A stretch of 64,000 bases of DNA. Source: HGM04593 sp045644465. GTDB lineage: Bacteria; Bacteroidota; Bacteroidia; Bacteroidales; Bacteroidaceae. The stretch lies in contig JAZRGV010000029.1 in the NCBI GenBank assembly GCA_045644465.1, forward strand, positions 18,873-82,872. Reading direction: 5' to 3'. A model generated the notes under the pieces. That model saw only the letters and a list, made by a program, of their open reading frames with translations, searched no databases and was not told the origin of the DNA. This document shows, in pieces, positions 54,846 to 62,232 of this stretch (positions are counted from its first letter, which is position 1; every line of letters begins with the position of its first letter). The translations under genes were made by a program, and so were the position numbers.

Positions 54846-55679
54846 ATGAATAAAATGATAAGAAATATAATGATGGTGTTGCTCCTGCTTGTAGGGAGCA
54901 CACCGGCATTATATGCACAATATAACCCTACAAACCCACCGGAGCCGGAGGAAAATGTATATTACGAGGTAACAGTTTCCTCAAGCCACGCCAATGCGGC
55001 ATATATATACGGCTCAGGAAAGTTTACAGCGGGTACACAGATAACAGTACGTTACTCCTTGCGCAACAACTCATATACATTCTCTCATTGGACACTCAAC
55101 GGAGAATACTATTCCAACAATAGCAGTTTTACATATACTGTCACAGCCGCAGATGTTGAGTTCGTAGCACATTTCAGCTATACCCCCTCATCGCCAATTG
55201 AGCCAAGCGTAAAGGATGAGTACCGACTGTTTTTGGAATCGGACAATGATGCGGCATGTTCGTTCAACATCGCAAGTGGCACATTGGTCAGTTTTGACAA
55301 TTACATAACATTGACAACATATGTGAACCAGGGATATGAATTCCTGGGATGGTACAAGAATGGTGTGTTGATAAGCAGCAGCACCTCATTCAGCTACCTG
55401 ATGCCAAGCCAGAATGTTACCCTGACAGCAAAATTCAAGTACAACCCGTTCAATCCATCGGAGCCCGAGAGCGACGGCTCACAAGAGAACGTTGAGTCAC
55501 AGCCGGCAACAGGTGACGTAAACAACGACAATGTTGTGGATATCCTTGACATCGTAGCTGTTGTCAACTACACTCTTGGCGAAGCCGATGAAAACAAATG
55601 GAAGTTTGACATAAACCGCGACGGCGTTGTAGATATGCTGGACATTGTAAAAATAGTGAACCTGACATTGGATTTTTGA
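54846..55679 (+). CDS. Secreted protein with InlB-type repeats and C-terminal dockerin-like domain
   Basis: A 277-residue protein, signal peptide about 1-24 (cut after LYAQ or ALYA). Two repeats of the Listeria-Bacteroides InlB B type follow (FSHWTLNGEYYSNNSSF near 77 and FLGWYKNGVLISSSTSF near 168). Residues 223-277 contain two calcium-loop/helix segments, DVNNDNVVDILDIVAVVNYTL and DINRDGVVDMLDIVKIVN, the pattern of a type I dockerin. Dockerins bind cohesins in a calcium-dependent manner. The next gene codes for a cohesin-like domain, so the two products may pair. Fourteen bases after the BspA-like gene. Confidence 0.85.
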   Translation: MNKMIRNIMMVLLLLVGSTPALYAQYNPTNPPEPEENVYYEVTVSSSHANAAYIYGSGKFTAGTQITVRYSLRNNSYTFSHWTLNGEYYSNNSSFTYTVTAADVEFVAHFSYTPSSPIEPSVKDEYRLFLESDNDAACSFNIASGTLVSFDNYITLTTYVNQGYEFLGWYKNGVLISSSTSFSYLMPSQNVTLTAKFKYNPFNPSEPESDGSQENVESQPATGDVNNDNVVDILDIVAVVNYTLGEADENKWKFDINRDGVVDMLDIVKIVNLTLDF

Positions 55680-55718
55680 TAAATAGCCGAATATACCCGT
55701 TGGTAATAAAATTATTAT

Positions 55719-56825
55719 ATGAAAAGAAGAATTTTTAAATCTGTTGTTTTGTTCTTTGTGCTATCGTTTGCTATTTGCGCAAATGCACAGACAAACAACG
55801 AGAGAGTATATATACATGACTTAAGTGTTGTTCCTGGCGGAGAGGCACAATGCCTGACCATTGCGCTTGAGAATGGAGCACATAGCGACTACACAGCCTT
55901 TCAGTTCGACGTAGAGCTGCCTGCCGGCATGGAGGTAGCATATTACGAAGGTGAAGCCGAAGTATATATCGCAGCAGAGAACCACGTTTATCCAACAAGG
56001 CGTAACGACCATGTTGTTGTTTACAAGGTTGTTGACAACAAGATAAAGATAAGATGCTACAGTGCCACAAACAAAGCTTTTGAAAAGACAAGTGGTGCTT
56101 TGATTGATATATATGTTGTACCTACAGCATATATTAAGCCAGGCAATGTGGAGATCAAGTTGCATAATGTGCTTTTTGCAAAGAAGGACGAGAGTGCAGG
56201 ATACAAGGCAGAAACATTAACCTTCAACAATGTGCAGACAAGCGATGAATGTAGCCTTACATTGAACATCTCGTCAACAAATAAGTTCAGTACAACTGTG
56301 CTACCATTCGATGTACCTGCAATACCCGACGGCATTGAGGTATATAGTTGCAACAGCGCGAACGGAGAAAACCTTGTACTAAATATGCAGACCAGCATTG
56401 CAGCATATACTCCATATATAATATATGCTCCAAATGGCTTTAAAGCAACCTTAAACGGCACTATAGCTACCGATAGATATCAGGAGAATGTTACCGACGG
56501 CTACCTGACAGGAACAGTTGTTGCACAGGAGATCGCCGGAGGCAATGGCTATTATGTAATGCAGAACAAGGGCGAAGGTGCAATGTTCTACAAGGTAAAC
56601 AACACAACATTCTCAATCCCTGCTGGTAAATGCTGGCTTAAAATACCTCAAGAGATGCAAAACTGTGCAATGTTTCGTTTATCAAGAAATACTACAGCTA
56701 TTGAAGATATCGAAGGCGAGATGAATGAGGAAAAGGTTATTTATGACTTACAGGGCAGAAAAATAAAAGAAATAACATCTACCGGCATATACATTATAGA
56801 CAACAACAAAACATTTGTTAAGTAA
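55719..56825 (+). CDS. Secreted protein with N-terminal cohesin-like domain
   Basis: A 368-residue protein, signal peptide about 1-23 (cut after NAQ). Residues of about 27-170 have the cohesin/carbohydrate-binding beta-sandwich pattern: VVPGGEAQCLTIALEN, then TAFQFDVELPAGMEV, a mid-domain IKIRCYSATN and GALIDIYVVPTAYIKPGNVEI. The centre (about 180-330) is a second beta module common in Bacteroidales exported proteins. The end, IYDLQGRKIKEITSTGIYII, resembles the C-terminal motif of the first operon gene. The cohesin call is from pattern, not search; a generic CBM-like fold is the alternative. Confidence 0.75.
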   Translation: MKRRIFKSVVLFFVLSFAICANAQTNNERVYIHDLSVVPGGEAQCLTIALENGAHSDYTAFQFDVELPAGMEVAYYEGEAEVYIAAENHVYPTRRNDHVVVYKVVDNKIKIRCYSATNKAFEKTSGALIDIYVVPTAYIKPGNVEIKLHNVLFAKKDESAGYKAETLTFNNVQTSDECSLTLNISSTNKFSTTVLPFDVPAIPDGIEVYSCNSANGENLVLNMQTSIAAYTPYIIYAPNGFKATLNGTIATDRYQENVTDGYLTGTVVAQEIAGGNGYYVMQNKGEGAMFYKVNNTTFSIPAGKCWLKIPQEMQNCAMFRLSRNTTAIEDIEGEMNEEKVIYDLQGRKIKEITSTGIYIIDNNKTFVK

Positions 56826-56844
56826 TAGTTGTAATAAAATACCT

Positions 56845-56888
56845 ATAATAAATAACGGATACAGCACGCTGTATCCGTTATTTATTAT
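56845..56888 (+). terminator. Terminator of the BspA/dockerin/cohesin operon
   Basis: Two perfect 21-base arms (56845-56865 and 56868-56888) around a two-base loop, with ATTTATTAT at the end of the 3' arm; 20 bases past the stop. Confidence 0.8.
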
Positions 56889-57050
56889 GAGTGTCAAGAT
56901 ACTCGCTGTAACAAGTTTGACAGGAGTCTTATGAAGTATAAAGCCACATCCGTCACCTTTAGCTATATTGCCTTAAAGAGCATTGCTACGAAATGTTTTT
57001 TGATAGGGTGACAAGAGGTAAGACAAAAGTATTATATCTGTTTGGTTTTA

Positions 57051-57107
57051 AATATAACAATTCGCCTTGCTGTTACTATCAGCACCGGGAAGTGGCATTG
57101 TTATATT
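57051..57107. other. Nested inverted-repeat structure in a gene-free gap
   Basis: AATATAACAAT (57051-57061) pairs perfectly with ATTGTTATATT (57097-57107); inside, GCC (57064-57066) pairs with GGC (57094-57096) and TGCTG with CAGCA (57068-57072, 57080-57084). The flanking gap 56889-57180 holds no supportable gene. It could be a structured RNA or a small palindromic element. Confidence 0.35.
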
Positions 57108-57173
57108 ACTCTACAAAGAACTGTAGGATCTATCAAAGACAAAAGCTAACAGAACCGGAATAGTAACATATCT

Positions 57174-57216
57174 GTACAAAAAAATATCCAACCTTGCTGG
57201 CAAGGTTGGATATTTT
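57174..57216 (-). terminator. Terminator of the coiled-coil lipoprotein gene
   Basis: A 17-bp perfect stem (57181-57197 with 57200-57216); on the minus strand it ends in a run of seven T. It lies 20 bases after the stop at 57236. Confidence 0.9.
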
Positions 57217-57235
57217 GTATTATCGATTTATTCGA

Positions 57236-58108
57236 TTACTTAGCTCTGATAACGAGGTAACGTGTTACGCTCCAGAATGTCTGAGGATCAAGAACCTTAA
57301 GAACCTGCATGCCTTCAGCATCAGCAACCAACTCGTAAGAACCCTCTGGGTGAGCTGAAAGGATAGTAGCCTTCTTAGCACCTACAGGAATCTCAACAAC
57401 CTTTCTGATATCGATCTCTGTGAAACCGTCCTTGTTAACATCAGCAGCCTCCATTACATCACCCTTCTTGAAAAGACCGGTGTTTGTAAGAACGTTCTGC
57501 TCCTTAAGTGACTTTTTCTTAGCAATTACATACCAAGCTGTGTTCATAGCCTTGTCCTGGTTAGCGATAACCTGCTCGTTAGCAGCATTCTTAGCTGTAA
57601 GCGCGTTCTTGTCGTTTGTAAGGTTAGCAACCTCTGTATCCAACTGCTGGATGCGTGCGTTCTTTGCATCGATTTCAGCCTGGAGTGCTGCAATCTGCTC
57701 TGTCTTAGCAGCCAACTCAGCCTTCAAGTTCTTGATAGTTCTGCGCAAAGCAGCAGCGTTCTTGTCGCCCTTCTCTGCTCTAGCCTCAAGCTCAGCAATA
57801 CGCTCGCGGTTCTCTTTCAACTTAGCCTGGATGAAAGCCATATCAGCCTTAACCTGCTCCTTAACATTTGCAGGTGCATTCTCTGTGTTCTGTACGTTTA
57901 CGCGGTTCTCAGCCTCGTTGATCTGCTGGAAACCCTCCTGAACCTCGTTCAAGATACCCATAACGTTCTCCATCTCAGAGTTAACCTGTGACAACTCTAC
58001 GTTGAGAGAATCGATGTTTGCCTGAAGTTCCTTCTTTGTAGGACCACAAGAAACTACCAACACTGCAAGACCGCAAACGATCAAAATGTTTTTTACCAAA
58101 TTTTTCAT
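57236..58108 (-). CDS. Coiled-coil surface lipoprotein (Cbp1 collagen-binding-adhesin-like)
   Basis: A 290-residue lipoprotein; signal ends in VVSC with Cys21. Residues of about 25-205 are a long coiled coil rich in Ala, Glu, Lys and Asn (ELEARAEKGDKNAAALRR, AALQAEIDAKNARIQQLD). A compact C-terminal domain follows, with an EF-hand-like loop DVNKDGFTEID near 222 and the conserved-looking end DPQTFWSVTRYLVIRAK. Some Bacteroidetes relatives are annotated as Cbp1-type collagen-binding adhesins, by memory. A sigma-54 promoter precedes it and a sigma-54 activator gene lies just upstream, which suggests dedicated control. Confidence 0.85.
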   Translation of the reverse strand: MKNLVKNILIVCGLAVLVVSCGPTKKELQANIDSLNVELSQVNSEMENVMGILNEVQEGFQQINEAENRVNVQNTENAPANVKEQVKADMAFIQAKLKENRERIAELEARAEKGDKNAAALRRTIKNLKAELAAKTEQIAALQAEIDAKNARIQQLDTEVANLTNDKNALTAKNAANEQVIANQDKAMNTAWYVIAKKKSLKEQNVLTNTGLFKKGDVMEAADVNKDGFTEIDIRKVVEIPVGAKKATILSAHPEGSYELVADAEGMQVLKVLDPQTFWSVTRYLVIRAK

Positions 58109-58185
58109 AGTTTATTATTTTTAAATTAATAATATGTTGTTTTCTCTTTATCTACAATAAATGGCATTACACCTCATAGATTATA

Positions 58186-58203
58186 GTACAAAATCCGTGC
58201 CAA
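58186..58203 (-). promoter_or_regulatory. Sigma-54 (-24/-12) promoter of the coiled-coil lipoprotein
   Basis: Minus strand TTGGCACGGATTTTGTA (58203-58187) matches the consensus YTGGCACGRNNNTTGCW at every fixed base but one (T for C in the -12 GC). The GG and -12 G are 12 bases apart, exactly as required. The start of transcription would fall near 58176, about 68 bases before the ATG. Confidence 0.82.
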
Positions 58204-58247
58204 AATTTTATAAATCCATATAAATTATTATAAATCAATAATATAAA

Positions 58248-58269
58248 TTTTTACACATATTTTTACACA
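58248..58269. repeat. Tandem TTTTTACACA direct repeats upstream of the sigma-54 promoter
   Basis: TTTTTACACA at 58248-58257 and again at 58260-58269, one copy every 12 bases. They lie 45 to 66 bases upstream of the -24 element and may be activator or bending-protein sites. Confidence 0.4.
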
Positions 58270-58285
58270 CTGTGGAAATATGTAG

Positions 58286-58332
58286 AATTTCCCCAAAAAG
58301 TGTGGAAAAATTCCACACTTTTTGGGGAAATT
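58286..58332. promoter_or_regulatory. 47-bp perfect palindrome, candidate sigma-54 enhancer (UAS)
   Basis: Arms 58286-58307 and 58311-58332 are perfect 22-base inverted repeats around AAA; the core is TGTGGAAAAATTCCACA (58301-58317). It lies about 85-130 bases upstream of the -24 element, the usual distance for NtrC-type activator sites, and 16 bases past the activator gene stop. It could also act as a terminator for that gene, but no U-tract follows it on the minus strand. Confidence 0.6.
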
Positions 58333-58347
58333 GTGTGTAACGCCTAC

Positions 58348-59673
58348 TTATTCTACACCGTAGAGTTTCAGTTTATTATAGAGCGTCTTACGGTCAATGC
58401 CTAGAAGAGCTGCAGCTTTGCTCTTGTTGTTGCCGGTGTGTTTCAAAGCATCAAGAATACGCTTTTTCTCATCATCTTTGTCGTACAATGGTGATAGATT
58501 TGTGCTCACCTGCTCGGTACGAGGTAAATCGAGGTCCATAACAGTTATGAAGCTACCTTGCGCAAGAAGAGTTGCACGATTAACGATATTCTTAAGCTGA
58601 CGCAGATTGCCAGGCCAAGAGTAGTTCTGCAACAGCATTGCAGCTTCTGCATCAAAACCTATTAGTTCCCTGCCCAATTCACGGTTTGCACGGTCGAGGA
58701 AGAAATTTGCAAAGAGCATTATATCATCTTTACGCTCCTGCAACGAAGGCATGCGTAGTGTAAACTCATTTATGCGGTGATACAAATCCTCGCGGAATGT
58801 GCCGTTCTCTATTGCTTCGAGCAGATTCTCATTCGTTGCACATACCACGCGCACATCAACCTCAATCTCTTTGGTTGCACCCACAGGGCGTATGCGACGC
58901 TCTTGCAGAGCACGCAGAAGCTGTACCTGCACATCATAACCAAGATTGCCCACCTCATCGAGAAATAGCGTTCCGCCGTTTGCCTCTACAAAAGCACCGA
59001 CCTTGTCGTTTATGGCACCGGTAAACGAACCCTTTACATGACCAAAGAATTCCGAAGCAGCCAGCTCCTTGGGTATAGAACCACAGTCTATCGCCACAAA
59101 AGGCTTGTCGCTGCGTTTACTCTGCATGTGTATGCGCTTTGCCACATACTCTTTACCGGTACCGCTTGCTCCGTTTATCAACACCGCCATAGGTGTTGGA
59201 GCAACAAGAGCCACATAGTTATACATTTGACGGGCAAGTTCACTCTTGCCTTCCATATATTCGTTTTCTGAGGCAGGGATATTGAGTTGCTCTTTTGCTG
59301 CAGATGAAGGACGTGACTTTATTGCCTCCTCTATTTTCATAAGTAACTCATCGGGACGAACAGGTTTTGACACATAGTCACAAGCACCATTCTTCATAGC
59401 GTTTACAGCACTCTGAATATCGGCATAGCTCGTCATTATAATAATAGGAGTATCGTTGTTATTCTCCTTTCTCCATTCGAGCAACGACGTGCCGTCGCCA
59501 TCGGGCAAACGCAGGTCGGACAGGATAAGGTCTATCCCGTTTTCCTCAAGCACACTGCGTGCAGTTGAAACTCCACTGCTTGTATAAACCTGAAAACCTT
59601 TGCGAGAAAGCCATGTCTTTAGCATTGTTGCAAAAGTGAGGTCGTCTTCTACTATCAATATACTGTTTGCCAT
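58348..59673 (-). CDS. NtrC-family sigma-54-dependent response regulator
   Basis: A 441-residue activator with three domains. Receiver 1-120: ILIVEDD at 5-11, phospho-acceptor in LILSDLRLPDGDG near 52, TSYAD and a KP pair near 103. AAA+ domain from about 140: Walker A GASGTGKEYVAKRIH near 166, sigma-54 contact loop GSFTGA near 214, Walker B GGTLFLDEVGNL near 232, and arginine-finger region REDLYHRINEF. C-terminal Fis-type helix-turn-helix: NNKSKAAALLGIDRKTLYNKLKLYG. It activates sigma-54 promoters after phosphorylation, presumably by the kinase encoded one base upstream, and its likely target is the adjacent lipoprotein gene. Confidence 0.95.
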   Translation of the reverse strand: MANSILIVEDDLTFATMLKTWLSRKGFQVYTSSGVSTARSVLEENGIDLILSDLRLPDGDGTSLLEWRKENNNDTPIIIMTSYADIQSAVNAMKNGACDYVSKPVRPDELLMKIEEAIKSRPSSAAKEQLNIPASENEYMEGKSELARQMYNYVALVAPTPMAVLINGASGTGKEYVAKRIHMQSKRSDKPFVAIDCGSIPKELAASEFFGHVKGSFTGAINDKVGAFVEANGGTLFLDEVGNLGYDVQVQLLRALQERRIRPVGATKEIEVDVRVVCATNENLLEAIENGTFREDLYHRINEFTLRMPSLQERKDDIMLFANFFLDRANRELGRELIGFDAEAAMLLQNYSWPGNLRQLKNIVNRATLLAQGSFITVMDLDLPRTEQVSTNLSPLYDKDDEKKRILDALKHTGNNKSKAAALLGIDRKTLYNKLKLYGVE

Positions 59674-59674
59674 A

Positions 59675-61954
59675 TTATTTTGTCAATTCCTTTTCTGCTT
59701 CAGTAATTATCTTATCTGTTTCTTCAAGAACTGTTACAATCCTTTCTGATACATCATCAGTAAAGATTGTATCATTACGATGTTTTTCAAACCACTCAAG
59801 ATGCTCCTTGCCGTTTGTCGCGCCTACCATAACAAAGAGTGGTAACAACTGATGTGTTATATTTGTAATGGTTGGCATATCGCGTTGTGTGAAAGCCTGT
59901 TGCAATAATTCACGTTTTTTCTTTGTTTCTACAATGAATGTGTTCATTATCTCGGCCTTGGCTTCGGCATCATCCATTGAGAAAGCCGTAAGCTCAGTAA
60001 AATCAATCTTTTCGGCACCTGCATCTGCCACATCAGCAATAACCTGCATCAGTTCCTTTGCAACAAAAGGCTTGTGAAGGCATGTAGCAAAACCATGTTG
60101 CGACAGCAAAGCCGAATCCATATCGCTACGTGCCGTCATTGCTATTACAGGAACATTTTGAGCATTTGGCAACTCTTTTATTTTGCTTATTAGGTCGATA
60201 CCATTCATTGCCGGCATCTGTATGTCGGTTATTATAATGTCGTACCTCTGTTGCTGAAGGTGGATAAATAACTCGTCGGGATGGTTGCATGTGGTCACAT
60301 CTAACGAAGGATGCTGCAACATTGCCTCCATCATACTCAACTGCAACGGGTCGTCATCAATCAACAACAAACGCACAGCGGGTACATTTATATTGCTGTT
60401 GCTATCGTTTGCGCTGTTTAACGACACCTCTGCAGATTCCAGAGGCAGCCTAACTTCAAATGTTGTTCCAACGCCAAGTTCGCTTTTTACATCAATCTCA
60501 CCACCAAGCAGATGAGTCAACTTATTTGTTATGGCAAGTCCCAAGCCGAATCCCTCTTTGCCTTGAGCGTTATTCAACCTGGTAAATTCCTTGAACACAC
60601 GGCCCATGTCATCGGGAGCGATGCCACATCCGGTGTCGGCAACAACAATATAGAGGTTCTCATCTTTAAACGTTGCTGTAACTGTAACAGAACCTTCGGT
60701 AGTGAACTTAAGGGCATTACCTGTCAAGTTCTCTATTATCTGACGTATGCGCAATGGATCGCCCTTGAATATGTTGTCGAGTTCACTGTCGCAACAACTG
60801 TTCAACTTTATTCCTTTACCTGCAGCAACAGGCTGACAACTGTTGATGATTCCATCGAAAAGTTCTTTCACATTGAATGGTACACGCTGACAATCCATCT
60901 TGTCGGCATCGAGACGGTGATTATCGAGGAGAGAATTCACCAACTGAAGAAGATGGTTTGCCGAGCCTTGCATATTATGCAGATAGAACTGCTGACGCTC
61001 GCCGGTGGTTATGTTGCCAAGCAATTCGGCATATCCAATTATTGAGCCAACCGGAGCCTTGATGTCGTGCGTGATGGTGAGCATCAGTTTCTCTTTGGCT
61101 TCCAAAAGTTCTTCGGCACGCTGTTTTGCCTTTTCAAGTTCCATCCTGTAGTGGTTGCTACGCGATATATCACGCCAAATAAAATAGAGAAACAGCGCAC
61201 CCAGGAATATAGAAATTACAGCAATACAAGATATTATTATATATGCCCTGTTACGCACCTTCTCGCTCTTGTCTATACGCGCCTGTTCCAAAGCTCTTTC
61301 TTCGTTCTCTATCTCGTTCAACATCAGACGCACCTCGTCGTTCAACAAAAGACTACTCAGACGCAGACTCTGCATCTGGCTATTCAGTTTGCTTACCTGC
61401 ATGCGGTGGTTTTCAGAAACCCTGAATTGGATATTCTTCAGATAGTTGGCAATAGTATCGGCTATAGAGTTGGGATTGCGGAATTTTCTGCGGTTGGCAA
61501 GAAGAGAATCCTGCAGAGATATAAAATCTTCAATCTCTTTGTTGTATAACTGCTCTACATTGTTTGAGTTTATTATTGTCATCAGACTATGCACATTGCT
61601 ATCCTTTACTCTCATGAGCATGCAAATAGCATCGAGGCCGTCGTTATTGTCTGCATCGCTGGTAATGCTACGAAGCGAATCGATTGTGCTGTAAACCGAG
61701 GACATTACCTTCTTATACTCGTTGTATTCATCGGTTTTTCCAATGGCTATAGTCTGCACTATTATTTCCGCCCTGTTGAGGTTGTTGATAATTTCGTTGG
61801 CATAACCGCGACGAAGACTCAACATCTCGTAAACATCACCGGTACCACTCATACTCTTCATACTACGGTATATATAACCCATAGTTGCTATAAGCATGAT
61901 GGTTAACATTATGTAACCGACGGCAACCTTATATCGTGTAGAGAATTTGGGCAT
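59675..61954 (-). CDS. Hybrid sensor histidine kinase with receiver and Hpt-like domains
   Basis: A 759-residue protein from ATG 61954; a TTG at 61984 lies inside a -7 box and is rejected. Two membrane helices (about 7-29 and 240-262) frame a helical periplasmic sensor region. Then a coiled linker, HisKA with His in LTITHDIKAPVGSIIGY near 296, HATPase (NLTGNALKFT near 410, VADTGCGIAPDD, GFGLGLAI), a receiver (LLIDDDP near 529, Asp in ITDIQMPAMNG near 575), and a C-terminal Hpt-like segment with His in ITNITHQLLPLF near 705. It should feed phosphate to the downstream NtrC-type regulator. The signal is unknown. Confidence 0.93.
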   Translation of the reverse strand: MPKFSTRYKVAVGYIMLTIMLIATMGYIYRSMKSMSGTGDVYEMLSLRRGYANEIINNLNRAEIIVQTIAIGKTDEYNEYKKVMSSVYSTIDSLRSITSDADNNDGLDAICMLMRVKDSNVHSLMTIINSNNVEQLYNKEIEDFISLQDSLLANRRKFRNPNSIADTIANYLKNIQFRVSENHRMQVSKLNSQMQSLRLSSLLLNDEVRLMLNEIENEERALEQARIDKSEKVRNRAYIIISCIAVISIFLGALFLYFIWRDISRSNHYRMELEKAKQRAEELLEAKEKLMLTITHDIKAPVGSIIGYAELLGNITTGERQQFYLHNMQGSANHLLQLVNSLLDNHRLDADKMDCQRVPFNVKELFDGIINSCQPVAAGKGIKLNSCCDSELDNIFKGDPLRIRQIIENLTGNALKFTTEGSVTVTATFKDENLYIVVADTGCGIAPDDMGRVFKEFTRLNNAQGKEGFGLGLAITNKLTHLLGGEIDVKSELGVGTTFEVRLPLESAEVSLNSANDSNSNINVPAVRLLLIDDDPLQLSMMEAMLQHPSLDVTTCNHPDELFIHLQQQRYDIIITDIQMPAMNGIDLISKIKELPNAQNVPVIAMTARSDMDSALLSQHGFATCLHKPFVAKELMQVIADVADAGAEKIDFTELTAFSMDDAEAKAEIMNTFIVETKKKRELLQQAFTQRDMPTITNITHQLLPLFVMVGATNGKEHLEWFEKHRNDTIFTDDVSERIVTVLEETDKIITEAEKELTK

Positions 61955-61981
61955 TATAACGGAATAATTTTTACTTGAAGC

Positions 61982-61989
61982 CAAAGTTA
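61982..61989 (-). promoter_or_regulatory. Putative -7 box of the kinase-regulator pair
   Basis: Minus strand TAACTTTG, a consensus -7 element 28 bases before the chosen ATG. No good -33; a second -7-like TATCTTTG lies at 62041-62048. Confidence 0.45.
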
Positions 61990-62089
61990 CATAAATTTTG
62001 ATTTAACTGCTATAAAGGTTGAATAAAATGTAGGAACAAGCAAAGATATTGTACCACAGTTTTAAGGGATAGCAACGATATTGCGGATA

Positions 62090-62224
62090 GGGATTTTCAA
62101 ATCCCGGCAAAGAGGTATTTCTATTTTTCGCATCAGGAAATGCTGACACTCACAGCCGGCGGATGAGAACATCCTCCGGACTGGGAGTAGCCAAACTTAT
62201 TGAATGAACAAAGAGTTTGGCTAC
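62090..62224. other. Cluster of three hairpins between the kinase gene and the DUF4062 gene
   Basis: GGGATTT/AAATCCC at 62090-62105; CCGG-C-GGATG with CATCC-T-CCGG at 62156-62179, with a one-base bulge on both sides; and GTAGCCAAACT/AGTTTGGCTAC at 62187-62224, followed by TTTTT on the plus strand. No plus-strand gene leads into the last hairpin, so a small plus-strand RNA ending there is possible; otherwise they are 3' structure of the minus-strand gene. Confidence 0.35.
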
Positions 62225-62232
62225 TTTTTAAA

